Positions 25,482 through 33,498 of a stretch of DNA of 37,773 nucleotides are shown one piece after another. The position numbers and the translations under genes were made by a program. This DNA is from Betaproteobacteria bacterium (GTDB taxonomy: Bacteria > Pseudomonadota > Gammaproteobacteria > Burkholderiales > Casimicrobiaceae), in NCBI GenBank assembly GCA_029884335.1, contig JAOUIA010000036.1:1-37773 (forward strand). Direction: 5' to 3'. Numbering within the stretch: position 1 is the stretch's first letter; the number at the start of each line of letters is the position of its first letter. Below the pieces are notes generated by a model. It did not search any database. It worked only from the letters and a program-made list of their open reading frames with translations, and was not told the DNA's origin.

Positions 25482-27269
25482 CTACGCGACCCTGGCCGAG
25501 TCCGACGGCCGCACGCGGATGTGCAGGTCGCGCAGCTGCTGCTCGGTGACGGGCGTGGGCGCGTCGACCAGCAGGTCCTGCTGGCGCTGCGTCTTCGGGA
25601 ACGCGATCACGTCGCGGATCGACTCCGCGCCGGCCATCATCGCCACGATGCGGTCGAGCCCGAACGCGATGCCGCCGTGCGGCGGCGCACCGTAGGACAG
25701 GGCGTCGAGCAGGAAGCCGAACTTGCGCCGCTGGTCCTCGGGGCTGATCTTCAGTGCCGCGAACACCTTCTCCTGCACCTCGGCGCGGTGGATGCGCACC
25801 GAGCCGCCGCCGATCTCCCAGCCGTTCAGCACGACGTCGTAGGCCTTCGCCAGCGCGCTGCCGGGGTCGGTGACGAACAGCTCCTCGTGGCCGTCCTTCG
25901 GCGCGGTGAACGGGTGGTGGCGCGCGCCGAACGTGTCGTGGCCGTCGTCGCGCTCGAACATCGGGAAGTCGACGACCCACAGCGGCTTCCATCCCTTCTC
26001 GGCGAAGCCGCGGTCGTGGCCGACCTTCGCGCGGAGCGCGCCCATCGCGTCGTTGACCACGCGCTCGCGGTCGGCGCCGAAGAAGATGACGTCGCCGGTC
26101 TGCGCCCCCGTGCGCGCGAGGATCTCGCGCAGCGCCTCGGGCTTCAGGAACTTGACGATCGGCGACTGCAATCCCTCCTCGTTGGGCTTGGCGACGTCGT
26201 TCACCTTGATCCAGGCCAGGCCCTTCGCGCCGTAGATCGCCACGAACGGGCCGTAGTCGTCGACCTCCTTGCGCGTCATCGTGCCGCCGCCGGGCACGCG
26301 CAGCGCGGCAACGCGGCCGTTCGGCAGCTCGGCGGCGCTGCGGAACACCTTGAAGTCGACGGTCTTCGCGAGGTCGGTCAACTCGGTGAGCCTGAGCGGC
26401 ACGCGCAGGTCCGGCTTGTCGGAGCCGTAGTCGCGCATCGCGTCGGCGTAGGTCATCACCGGGAACGGCGGCAGCTCGACGCCGATCGCGTCGCGGAACA
26501 TCACCCGCACGAGCCCCTCCATCAGCTCGCGGATCTCGAGCTCGCCGAGGAACGACGTCTCGATGTCGATCTGCGTGAACTCGGGCTGGCGGTCGGCGCG
26601 GTTGTCCTCGTCGCGGAAGCACTTGACCACCTGGTAGTAGCGGTCGAAGCCCGCCACCATCAGCATCTGCTTGAACAGCTGCGGCGACTGCGGCAGCGCG
26701 TAGAACTGGCCGTGGTGCACGCGCGAGGGCACGAGGAACTCGCGCGCGCCCTCCGGCGTGGACTTGTAGAGGAACGGCGTCTCGATGTCGATGAAGCCTT
26801 GCGCGTCGAGGTAGCGCCGCGCCGACATCGCGGTGCGGTAGCGCAGCTTGAGGTTCTCCTGCATCGCCGGGCGGCGCAGGTCCAGCACGCGGTTCTGCAG
26901 GCGCACGGTCTCGGAGAGGTTCTCGTCGTCGAGCTGGAAGGGCGGGGTCGCCGAGGCGTTCAGGATCTCGACCTCGTGCGCGAGCACCTCGACCTCGCCG
27001 GTGGCGAGCCCCGGGTTCACCGTGCCCTCCGGCCGCGGGCGCACCTTGCCGGTGACGCGCAGGCAGAACTCGTTGCGCAGCTTCTCGGCCACGGCGAACG
27101 TCTCCGCGCGGTCCGGGTCGCAGACGACCTGCACCAGCCCCTCGCGGTCGCGCAGGTCGATGAAGATCACGCCGCCGTGGTCGCGGCGGCGGTGCACCCA
27201 CCCCATCAGCGTGACGGACTGGCCCAGGTAGCGGCGGTCTACCCTGCCGCAGTATTCGGTGCGCTTCAC
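25482..27269 (-). CDS. aspS: Aspartyl-tRNA synthetase, probably nondiscriminating (AspRS)
   Basis: Charges tRNA-Asp, and, if nondiscriminating, tRNA-Asn as well. 595 residues, the bacterial-type length with OB anticodon-binding domain (1-110), class II core with motif 2 [16 protein letters not shown] (from 218), GAD insertion (about 290-425) and motif 3 GIAFGLDR (533-540). Position 31 is His (HRRRDHGG) and position 82 is Gly, the pair reported for nondiscriminating enzymes such as that of Pseudomonas, whereas E. coli has Leu and Lys. GTG 27267-27269 has an AGGAG Shine-Dalgarno. Third gene of the fmdB-DUF502-aspS operon. Confidence 0.96.
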   Translation of the reverse strand: MKRTEYCGRVDRRYLGQSVTLMGWVHRRRDHGGVIFIDLRDREGLVQVVCDPDRAETFAVAEKLRNEFCLRVTGKVRPRPEGTVNPGLATGEVEVLAHEVEILNASATPPFQLDDENLSETVRLQNRVLDLRRPAMQENLKLRYRTAMSARRYLDAQGFIDIETPFLYKSTPEGAREFLVPSRVHHGQFYALPQSPQLFKQMLMVAGFDRYYQVVKCFRDEDNRADRQPEFTQIDIETSFLGELEIRELMEGLVRVMFRDAIGVELPPFPVMTYADAMRDYGSDKPDLRVPLRLTELTDLAKTVDFKVFRSAAELPNGRVAALRVPGGGTMTRKEVDDYGPFVAIYGAKGLAWIKVNDVAKPNEEGLQSPIVKFLKPEALREILARTGAQTGDVIFFGADRERVVNDAMGALRAKVGHDRGFAEKGWKPLWVVDFPMFERDDGHDTFGARHHPFTAPKDGHEELFVTDPGSALAKAYDVVLNGWEIGGGSVRIHRAEVQEKVFAALKISPEDQRRKFGFLLDALSYGAPPHGGIAFGLDRIVAMMAGAESIRDVIAFPKTQRQQDLLVDAPTPVTEQQLRDLHIRVRPSDSARVA

Positions 27270-27333
27270 TTGACGTACTCCTGCCGGGGGCTTCGGGCCG
27301 GTGCGGCGCGCCGCGCCGGCGGTAGGTGCTGCT

Positions 27334-27981
27334 TCAGCTGCCGGTGCCGGCGTCGATCGCCGCCCGACGCGAGGCGGGCGGCAGCGCGCCGCCGTCGCGG
27401 GGCGCGACCACGCCCATCGACACGACGTACTTCAGCGCCTCGTCGACGGTCATGTCGAGCTCGCGCGTGCGCGAGCGCGGCACCATGATGAAGTAGCCGG
27501 ACGTCGGGTTGGGCGTGGTCGGCACGTACACGGACACGCACTCCTCGCCGAGGTGGCGGGCGACCCCGGGCGACGGCGCGCCGGTGAGGAACGCGATCGT
27601 CCAGGCGTGCGGGTGCGGGAACTCGACGAGCAGCGCCTTGCGGAACGCGTTGCCGGAGTCGGAGAGCACCGTGTCGGAGACCTGCTTGACCGAAGAGTAG
27701 ATCGACTTCACGAACGGGATGCGGGCGAGGATCGACTCCCACCAGCGGATCAGCCGTTGGCCGAGGATGTTCGCCGCGATCACCCCGGTGCCTAGCAGGA
27801 TCGCGAACGCGAGCACCACGCCGAGCCCCGGGATGCGGAAGCCGAGCCAGTGCTCGGGGCGCAGCGCCTCGGGCAGCAGCAGCATCGTCTGGTCGAGCGA
27901 GGTCAGCAGGAAGTGCAGCACCCAGATCGTGATGCCGAGCGGCACCCAGACCAGCAATCCGGCGATCAGGTAGCGCTTCAT
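27334..27981 (-). CDS. DUF502 family membrane protein
   Basis: 215 residues. Two N-terminal transmembrane helices (about 5-26 and 52-74) are followed by a soluble domain with [57 protein letters not shown] and [16 protein letters not shown], the full set of DUF502 motifs. Function unknown; the family is often found beside aspS and fmdB in Betaproteobacteria, as here. Starts 29 nt after the fmdB stop and ends 64 nt before aspS, so they are likely one transcript. Confidence 0.92.
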   Translation of the reverse strand: MKRYLIAGLLVWVPLGITIWVLHFLLTSLDQTMLLLPEALRPEHWLGFRIPGLGVVLAFAILLGTGVIAANILGQRLIRWWESILARIPFVKSIYSSVKQVSDTVLSDSGNAFRKALLVEFPHPHAWTIAFLTGAPSPGVARHLGEECVSVYVPTTPNPTSGYFIMVPRSRTRELDMTVDEALKYVVSMGVVAPRDGGALPPASRRAAIDAGTGS

Positions 27982-28010
27982 GGCCAATCGCGGTGGCGCG
28001 TCGGCGCGGC

Positions 28011-28316
28011 TCAGTGGCAGGCGCAGTTGCCGCCGCAGGCGGCGGCCGGCTTGGCGGGGCCGTCGGACGCGCCTTCGGTCTTCGACTCGCCGCCCTCCGA
28101 CTTGCCTTCCGGCTTGCCCGCCGGCTTGCCGCCGTTGCCGCGGAAGTCGGTGGCGTACCAGCCGCCGCCCTTCAGCTGGAACCCGGCCGCGGAGACGAGC
28201 TTCACCAGCGCGTCGGCGCGGCACTGCGGGCACTGCTTCAGCGCGGCGTCGGAAAACTTCTGCATCGCCTCGAGCTCGTGGCCGCAGCTCGAGCAGCGGT
28301 ACTCGTAGATGGGCAT
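28011..28316 (-). CDS. FmdB-family zinc ribbon protein
   Basis: 101 residues. MPIYEYRCSSCGHELEA is the standard start; C8/C11 and C29/C32 form a zinc ribbon. A Gly/Lys/Ser-rich linker (about 55-90) leads to a C-terminal CGGNCACH that may bind a second metal. The family is a putative regulator named after FmdB; no firm function. AGGAG Shine-Dalgarno before ATG 28314-28316 and a TATAAT promoter at 28377-28382. First gene of the operon with DUF502 and aspS. Confidence 0.93.
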   Translation of the reverse strand: MPIYEYRCSSCGHELEAMQKFSDAALKQCPQCRADALVKLVSAAGFQLKGGGWYATDFRGNGGKPAGKPEGKSEGGESKTEGASDGPAKPAAACGGNCACH

Positions 28317-28376
28317 GGGTTGCGGTCTCCTGTGCGCCGGCCGGGACGAAGTGGCGGCCAGCGTTCAAAACGTTGA

Positions 28377-28382
28377 ATTATA
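28377..28382 (-). promoter_or_regulatory. Consensus -10 (TATAAT) of the fmdB-DUF502-aspS operon, with adjacent dyad
   Basis: Minus-strand TATAAT 61 nt before the fmdB ATG; predicted start near 28370. The inverted repeat TTCAA-AACG-TTGAA (28364-28377) abuts the hexamer and covers the start site, so it might be an operator. The -35 area is GC-rich and poor. Confidence 0.6.
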
Positions 28383-28508
28383 GCGGGAAAACGGGAGCTC
28401 GCGGCGGTTTCCCGCACCGCCGCAACGCGCGCGGAGGCGTCCGCCCGGCCGCGCCGTCGCGTTTGCTTTATGCTTCGCCGACGAGTCCGGACGGGAGTGT
28501 GGACGGCG

Positions 28509-28925
28509 ATGGCGGCGTACTGGGTGTGGTGGATCCTGGCGGGCGGGCTGGTCGCAGCGGAACTGCTGACCGGCACGTTCTACCTGCTGGCGGTCGGCGT
28601 GGCGTTTGCCGTCGGGGGCGTGGCGGCGTGGCTCGGCGCGTCGGGCGCGCTCCAGCTTGCGGTCGCCGCCGTGGCCGCCATCGCCGGCACGTTCGTCGCG
28701 CACCGCTGGCGCACCAGGCACGCCACGCCGGCGCCGGAGGTGCCGTTCGACGTGGGCCAGGCGGTCGAGGTGCAGGCGTGGAACGCCGACGGCAGCGCGC
28801 GCGTGGCCTATCGCGGCTCGCTGTGGACCGCCGAACTCGCCTCACCCGACACGCCGCGCGCGCAGACGATGTACATCGTCGCCACGCGCGGCTCGACGCT
28901 GGTCGTCGCCGACCGGCGCCCCTGA
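28509..28925 (+). CDS. NfeD-like membrane protein
   Basis: 138 residues in the short NfeD form: hydrophobic segments at about 5-40 and 46-64 and a C-terminal OB-fold domain (about 78-138) with VGQAVEVQAWNADGSARVAYRGSLWTAELA and VVADRRP. It is the usual partner of SPFH/stomatin proteins and lies 28 nt before one. ATG 28509 is used (ACGGGAG about 11 nt upstream); an ATG at 28470 would add 13 basic residues and is less likely. The 192-bp divergent gap to fmdB contains both promoters. Confidence 0.88.
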   Translation: MAAYWVWWILAGGLVAAELLTGTFYLLAVGVAFAVGGVAAWLGASGALQLAVAAVAAIAGTFVAHRWRTRHATPAPEVPFDVGQAVEVQAWNADGSARVAYRGSLWTAELASPDTPRAQTMYIVATRGSTLVVADRRP

Positions 28926-28953
28926 ACGAATCCACCTCCCGCAAGGACCCCGG

Positions 28954-29904
28954 ATGAACCTCGGATTTTCCGCCGTCACGCTGGTCCTGTTCATCGTCGC
29001 GATGATCGTCGTCGTCAAGGCGATCCGCGTCGTGCCGCAGCAGCACGCCTGGGTGGTCGAGCGCCTCGGCCGGTTTTTCGCGGTGCTCGAGCCGGGCCTC
29101 AACTTCGTCATCCCGTTCGTCGACCGCGTGGCCTACCGCCACGACCTGCGGGAGATCCCGCTCGACGTGCCCTCGCAGATCTGCATCACGAAGGACAACA
29201 CGCAGCTGCAGGTCGACGGCATCCTCTACTTCCAGGTCACCGACCCCAAGCTCGCCTCCTACGGCTCGTCGAACTACGTGATCGCGATCACCCAGCTCGC
29301 GCAGACGACGCTGCGCAGCGTGATCGGGCGCATGGAGCTCGACCGCACGTTCGAGGAGCGCGACCAGATCAACGCGACCGTGGTCGCCTCGCTCGACGAG
29401 GCCGCGCTGTCGTGGGGCGTGAAGGTGCTGCGCTACGAGATCAAGGACCTGACGCCACCCGCCGAGATCCTGCGCGCGATGCAGGCGCAGATCACGGCGG
29501 AGCGCGAGAAGCGCGCGGTCATCGCCACCTCGGAAGGGCGGCGCCAGGAGCAGATCAACCTCGCCAGCGGCGCGCGGGAGGCGGCGATCGCCCAGTCGGA
29601 GGGCGAGAAGCAGGCGGAGATCAACCAGGCTCAGGGCCACGCGCTGGCGCTGCTCGCCATCGCCGAGGCGAACGCCAAGGCGATCCGGCAGGTCGCCGAG
29701 GCGATCGAGGCGCCCGGCGGCATCCAGGCGGTCAACCTCAAGGTCGCCGAGCAGTACATCAACGCGTTCTCCGGGCTCGCGCGCACGAACAACACGATCA
29801 TCCTGCCGGCCAACGTCGCCGACGTCGCCGGGCTGATCGCCACGGCGATGAGCGTGGTGAAGCAGCCCGGCGCCGCGCCTGCGAAGCACGGGGGCGCGGC
29901 GTGA
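28954..29904 (+). CDS. SPFH/stomatin-like membrane protease-associated protein (QmcA type)
   Basis: 316 residues. An N-terminal transmembrane helix (5-22) leads to the SPFH/Band 7 domain: [55 protein letters not shown] and [20 protein letters not shown]; then a long charged coiled coil (about 170-245) and a conserved tail ending in [10 protein letters not shown]. Such proteins form membrane-microdomain scaffolds and work with NfeD, encoded just upstream. AAGGA Shine-Dalgarno at 28943-28947. Its stop overlaps the GTG of the SDR gene (GTGA). Confidence 0.94.
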   Translation: MNLGFSAVTLVLFIVAMIVVVKAIRVVPQQHAWVVERLGRFFAVLEPGLNFVIPFVDRVAYRHDLREIPLDVPSQICITKDNTQLQVDGILYFQVTDPKLASYGSSNYVIAITQLAQTTLRSVIGRMELDRTFEERDQINATVVASLDEAALSWGVKVLRYEIKDLTPPAEILRAMQAQITAEREKRAVIATSEGRRQEQINLASGAREAAIAQSEGEKQAEINQAQGHALALLAIAEANAKAIRQVAEAIEAPGGIQAVNLKVAEQYINAFSGLARTNNTIILPANVADVAGLIATAMSVVKQPGAAPAKHGGAA

Positions 29905-30668
29905 GGATCGACGGCAACGCGTTCATCGTCACCGGCGGCGCATCGGGCCTCGGCGCCGCGACCGCGCGGATGCTCGCCGCCGGCGGCGGCCGGGTGGTGA
30001 TCGCGGACGTCAAGGCGGACGAGGGCGCGGCGCTGGCCGGCGAACTCGGTGCCGGCGCGCGCTTCGTGCGCACCGACGTCACCGACGAGGCGAGCGCGAA
30101 GGCGGCCGTCGCCGCCGCCGTGGACGGCTTCGGCGGCCTGCACGGCCTGGTGAACTGCGCGGGCGTGGTGTACGGCGAGAAGGTCGTCGGCAAGGAAGGG
30201 CCGCACGCGCTGGCGACGTTCGCGCGCGTGATCGGCATCAACCTCGTCGGTTCGTTCAACCTGACGCGGCTCGCCGCCGACGCGATGGCGAAAGGCGCGC
30301 CCAACGACGAGGGCGAGCGCGGCGTGATCGTCTACACGGCGTCGGTCGCCGCGTTCGACGGCCAGATCGGGCAGGCCGCGTATGCCGCCTCGAAGGCGGG
30401 GGTCGTGGGCATGACGCTGCCGATCGCGCGGGAACTCGCGCGCTCCGGCATCCGCGTGATGACGATCGCGCCGGGCATCTTCGAGACGCCGATGATGGGC
30501 GCGATCCCTCCGGACATCGCGGCGTCGCTCGGGAAGATGGTGCCGTTCCCGCCGCGCCTCGGCCGCCCGGCCGAGTTCGCGTCGCTGGTGCGCGAGATCC
30601 TCGGCAATCCGATGCTCAACGGCGAGACGATCAGGCTGGACGGGGCGATCCGCATGGCGCCGAAGTGA
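29901..30668 (+). CDS. SDR dehydrogenase, 3-hydroxyacyl-CoA dehydrogenase type II-like
   Basis: 255 residues from GTG 29901. Classical short-chain dehydrogenase features: TGGASGLG (11-18) and D36 (NAD preference), NCAG (85-88), and catalytic S148, Y161, K165 in [19 protein letters not shown]. The segment around [33 protein letters not shown] closely follows the HSD17B10/3-hydroxy-2-methylbutyryl-CoA dehydrogenase group, suggesting beta-oxidation or isoleucine breakdown. Translation is probably coupled to the SPFH gene, although no functional link is obvious. A hairpin begins at its stop codon. Confidence 0.92.
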   Translation: MRIDGNAFIVTGGASGLGAATARMLAAGGGRVVIADVKADEGAALAGELGAGARFVRTDVTDEASAKAAVAAAVDGFGGLHGLVNCAGVVYGEKVVGKEGPHALATFARVIGINLVGSFNLTRLAADAMAKGAPNDEGERGVIVYTASVAAFDGQIGQAAYAASKAGVVGMTLPIARELARSGIRVMTIAPGIFETPMMGAIPPDIAASLGKMVPFPPRLGRPAEFASLVREILGNPMLNGETIRLDGAIRMAPK

Positions 30669-30688
30669 CGATCGCGCCAGCGATCGTC
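30667..30688 (+). other. Hairpin at the end of the SDR gene
   Basis: GACGATCGC (30667-30675) and GCGATCGTC (30680-30688) are perfect 9-bp arms with a GCCA loop, beginning inside the TGA stop. No T run follows. It directly abuts a REP-like repeat, so the two together may form a 3' stability structure. Confidence 0.5.
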
Positions 30689-30716
30689 ATCCCCGCGCAG
30701 GCGGGGATCCAGCGTC
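30686..30716. repeat. REP-like palindromic repeat, copy 1
   Basis: Core CCCCGC-gca-GGCGGGG with flanks GTCAT before and ATCCAGCGTC after. The same unit, with compensating A/T to G/C changes at the stem base, occurs at 37544-37573 and inverted at 37617-37646. A degraded copy (GTCATCCCCGCAACGGCGG) is at 30737-30755, just before the dsbB stop. Confidence 0.7.
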
Positions 30717-30757
30717 TTTCGTCAACGTCAGCGTTCGTCATCCCCGCAACGGCGGTC

Positions 30758-31411
30758 CTACCCCCTCCGCGTCAGCACCACTCCGACGATCGCGAACGTG
30801 AGGAAGAAGACGAGGGTCCACCCCGGCATCGAGAGGTCGAGGAAGCGCCACTCGATGACCGCGCAGTTGCCGTCGCCGCGGAACACGGTGGCCATGACTT
30901 CCATGAACGGCATCGTCTCGAGCATGTACGAGAGCCCCGCGCCGCACGCCGGGACCTGGTCGGGGGGCAGCGTCTGCAGCCAGACGTGGCGGCCCGCGGT
31001 CGCCACACCCCAGGCGGCGAACAGGACCAGCACCAGCGAGTAGATCGCCGAGCCTACGCGGCCGGGGTTGTGGATCGCGCCCACCAGGAGCACGACGCCG
31101 CAGGCGATGACGGCGACGCGCTGCAGCACGCACAGCGGGCAGGGTTCCAGCCCGAGGCCGTACTGCGCGTACAGCGCGAAGCCCATCAGCCCGGCGCACA
31201 CCAGCGCGCCGAGCAGGAACGAGCGTCGCCAGTCGGGCAGGATCAGCAGCGCGAGCGAGGCCACCCCGACCGTCGTCGCGGCGATGCGCCAGGCGACGAG
31301 CGGGAGGTCGTTCGGCCCTGCCGCGAGCTTGAACACCAGTTCCTGCGCCAGCAGCGCGAGCGCGACGAAGAAGCCGATCCACGGCCATGGCACCGCGGCG
31401 TAACGGCTCAC
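30758..31411 (-). CDS. dsbB: Disulfide bond formation protein DsbB with N-terminal extension
   Basis: Inner-membrane oxidase that passes electrons from DsbA to quinone. The 217-residue product has the CPLC pair (C91/C94 in LEPCPLCVLQR) and the second periplasmic pair C156 and C183 (CGAGLSYMLETMPFMEV...GDGNC), so the electron path is complete. Usual DsbB is about 160-180 residues with four helices; here about 50 extra N-terminal residues give two more predicted helices (11-28 and 38-57). The start GTG (31409-31411) has a GGAG Shine-Dalgarno; an internal GTG at codon 50 would give a standard-size protein, but has no visible Shine-Dalgarno. Lies 31 nt downstream of the sulfhydrylase gene. Confidence 0.9.
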   Translation of the reverse strand: MSRYAAVPWPWIGFFVALALLAQELVFKLAAGPNDLPLVAWRIAATTVGVASLALLILPDWRRSFLLGALVCAGLMGFALYAQYGLGLEPCPLCVLQRVAVIACGVVLLVGAIHNPGRVGSAIYSLVLVLFAAWGVATAGRHVWLQTLPPDQVPACGAGLSYMLETMPFMEVMATVFRGDGNCAVIEWRFLDLSMPGWTLVFFLTFAIVGVVLTRRG

Positions 31412-31442
31412 CGGGAAGTCTCCGCGTTGACGGTCGTTGCGT

Positions 31443-32729
31443 TCATCGTTGCGATTGCTCCAGGGCCTGGTCGATGTCCCAGGCGATGTCGTCCAGGGCC
31501 TCGAGGCCGATCGACAGGCGCACCATCTCCGGCGAGACGCCGGCGGCGCGCTGCTCGTCCTCCGAGAGCTGGCGGTGCGTCGTCGACGCGGGGTGGATGA
31601 CCAGCGACTTGGCGTCGCCGACGTTGGCGAGGTGCGACAGGAACTGCACGGCCTCGATGAACTTCTCGCCGGCGCGCGCGCCGCCCTTGATGCCGAACGC
31701 CACGATGCCGCCGGCGCCGCGCGGCAGGTAGCGCGCGGCGAGCCGCGCGTAGCGGTTGCCGGACAGCAGCGGGTAGCTCACCCACTCGACCAGCGGGTGC
31801 GCGGCGAGGTGCTGCGCGATCGCCAGCGCCGAGGCGCAGTGGCGCGGCATGCGCAGGTGCAGCGTCTCGATGCCCTGCAGCAGCAGGAACGCGGACAGCG
31901 GCGATAGCGTGGGCCCCAGCGTGCGCATCGTCTCCATGCGCGCCTTCATCGTGAAGCCGAAGTCGCCGAACGTCTCGTAGAAGCGCACGCCGTGGTAGCC
32001 GCGCGAGGGTTCCGTCATCTGCGGGAAGTTGCCGTTGTCCCACGGGAACTTCCCCGATTCGACGACCACGCCGCCCATCGTCGTGCCGTGGCCGCCGAGG
32101 TACTTGGTCACCGAGTGCACGACGACGTCGGCGCCGTGCTCGAAGGGCCGGCAGAGGTACGGCGACGCGAGCGTGTTGTCGATCACCAGGGGCACGCCGG
32201 CGCCGTGCGCGACGCCCGCGAGCGCGGCGATGTCGCAGACGTTGAGCTGCGGGTTGCCGATCGTCTCGGCGTACACCGCCTTCGTGCGGGGCTGCAGGGC
32301 GGCGCGGAACGCCTCCGGGTCGTCGGCGTCGACGAACGTCGTCCCGATGCCGAACTGCGCCAGCGTGACGGCGAGCTGCGTGTAGGTGCCGCCATAGAGC
32401 GTGCGCGCCGCGACGATGTGGTCGCCGTGCTGCGCCAGCGTGAGCAGCGCGAGCATCTGCGCCGCCATGCCGGTCGCGGCGGCGAGCGCGGCGCGGCCCC
32501 CCTCCAGCGCCGCCACGCGCTCCTCGAGCGCGGCCACGGTCGGGTTGCTGATGCGCGAGTAGACGTTGCCGAACGTCTGCAGGTTGAACAGGCTCGCCGC
32601 GTGGTCGGCGCTGTCGAAGACGAACGAGGTCGTCTGGTAGATGGGCAGCGCCCGCGCGCCGGTGGCGGCGTCGGGAATCTGCCCAGCGTGCAGGCACAGC
32701 GTGTCGAAGCCGTAGGCGCGATCCGGCAT
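31443..32729 (-). CDS. metY: O-acetylhomoserine sulfhydrylase (PLP-dependent)
   Basis: Forms homocysteine (or cysteine from O-acetylserine) from O-acetylhomoserine and sulfide. 428 residues, the usual size for this group and larger than cystathionine enzymes. FDTLCLHAGQ at the start, SRISNPT, ETIGNPQLNVCDI, DNTLASP with D184, and SVTKYLGGHGTTMGG with PLP-binding K209 are diagnostic; NVGDAKSLVIHPASTTHRQLSEDEQ closes the active site. TAAACT lies 6 nt before ATG 32727-32729 and no spaced Shine-Dalgarno is present. It is 34 nt downstream of the CoA-binding gene and followed by dsbB. Confidence 0.94.
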   Translation of the reverse strand: MPDRAYGFDTLCLHAGQIPDAATGARALPIYQTTSFVFDSADHAASLFNLQTFGNVYSRISNPTVAALEERVAALEGGRAALAAATGMAAQMLALLTLAQHGDHIVAARTLYGGTYTQLAVTLAQFGIGTTFVDADDPEAFRAALQPRTKAVYAETIGNPQLNVCDIAALAGVAHGAGVPLVIDNTLASPYLCRPFEHGADVVVHSVTKYLGGHGTTMGGVVVESGKFPWDNGNFPQMTEPSRGYHGVRFYETFGDFGFTMKARMETMRTLGPTLSPLSAFLLLQGIETLHLRMPRHCASALAIAQHLAAHPLVEWVSYPLLSGNRYARLAARYLPRGAGGIVAFGIKGGARAGEKFIEAVQFLSHLANVGDAKSLVIHPASTTHRQLSEDEQRAAGVSPEMVRLSIGLEALDDIAWDIDQALEQSQR

Positions 32730-32735
32730 CCTGCG

Positions 32736-32744
32736 AGTTTACCA
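32736..32744 (-). promoter_or_regulatory. Extended -10 (TGGTAAACT) 6 nt before the sulfhydrylase ATG
   Basis: Minus-strand TGG-TAAACT (hexamer 32736-32741) in the same CGGGTTGGTAnACT context as the RNase promoter at 24087-24095. No -35 is visible. It would start transcription at the ATG, inside the 34-nt gap after the CoA-binding gene. Confidence 0.4.
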
Positions 32745-32763
32745 ACCCGCTCGCGCCGCCACG

Positions 32764-33237
32764 CTACGCGACGCGCGGCCGCCGCGCGGAGATGACGCCC
32801 GTGTTGACGCCCGCCCAGTTGAGCCCGCCGAGGATGCGGCCGTGCTCGATCTTCATGCAGCGGTCCATCACCACGTCGAGACCCGCCGCGTCGGCGATGG
32901 CCGTTGCCTCCTCGTTGCGGATGCCGAGCTGCATCCACAGCACCTTCGCGCCCTTGGCGACCGCCTCGCGTGCGAGCGAGGGCATCTCGGCGGGCTTGCG
33001 AAAGCAGTCGACCACGTCGACCGGAAAGGGAATCGCCGCCACCGTCGGGTAGCTCTTCTCGCCCAGCACTTCGTCGCAGGTGGGGTTGACCGGCACGACC
33101 CGGTAGCCGTGCTCCTGCAGGTACTTGGCGGCGAAGTAGCTCGGCCGGTACCAGTGCTGGGACAGCCCGACGACCGCGATGGTGCGCGACTGCGCGAGGA
33201 GGCGACGCAGGCCGGCGATGTCGTCGACGATGGGCAT
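32764..33237 (-). CDS. CoA-binding domain protein (YccU type)
   Basis: 157 residues, a single Rossmann-like CoA-binding domain. VVGLSQHWYRPSYFAAKYLQEHGYRVVPVNP is the nucleotide-binding segment (about 21-51), followed by VDVVDCFRKPAEMP, KVLWMQLGIRNEEA and GLDVVMDRCMKIEHGR. Role unknown, though the family is widely conserved. ATG 33235-33237 has a GGAG Shine-Dalgarno; the frame stays open another 67 codons upstream without family similarity. TATCAT at 33296-33301 is a candidate -10. Confidence 0.92.
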   Translation of the reverse strand: MPIVDDIAGLRRLLAQSRTIAVVGLSQHWYRPSYFAAKYLQEHGYRVVPVNPTCDEVLGEKSYPTVAAIPFPVDVVDCFRKPAEMPSLAREAVAKGAKVLWMQLGIRNEEATAIADAAGLDVVMDRCMKIEHGRILGGLNWAGVNTGVISARRPRVA

Positions 33238-33295
33238 GGGCGGACTCCGGCGGGCGCAGCGGCTGATCCGGCCGGCCGGCGCGCTCCGGACCGCC

Positions 33296-33301
33296 ATGAT
33301 A
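33296..33301 (-). promoter_or_regulatory. Candidate -10 (TATCAT) for the CoA-binding/sulfhydrylase/dsbB genes
   Basis: Five of six matches to the consensus on the minus strand, 59 nt before the ATG. No clear -35. Confidence 0.35.
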
Positions 33302-33337
33302 GTCGAGGCGGCGCCGCCGGCTGCCGGCTGCCGCCGG

Positions 33338-33383
33338 AGGTGACGGGGACGGTAGGCGGCTCCCCCGAGGGCGACAGTCACCT
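33338..33383 (+). other. Nested inverted repeats upstream of the PAS-GGDEF-EAL gene
   Basis: AGGTGAC (33338-33344) pairs with GTCACCT (33377-33383), and inside it GGGGA (33345-33349) pairs with TCCCC (33361-33365). It lies about 115 nt before ATG 33499. It may be an operator or a leader structure; it does not resemble the known c-di-GMP riboswitch consensus. Confidence 0.25.
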
Positions 33384-33498
33384 GCGACGCGCCCTCCGGG
33401 TGCGCGCTGCCAGGACCTTGAGATGCTTTGCCAATCAATGACTTGCCGGCTCAACGCGGGCGTGCGCAGCGCGGCGCGATCCTTGCTTTTCCACCTCG

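Noticed and set aside
33238-33498. A c-di-GMP riboswitch before the PAS-GGDEF-EAL gene
   Set aside because: Inverted repeats are present, but the conserved GEMM sequence elements are not visible.
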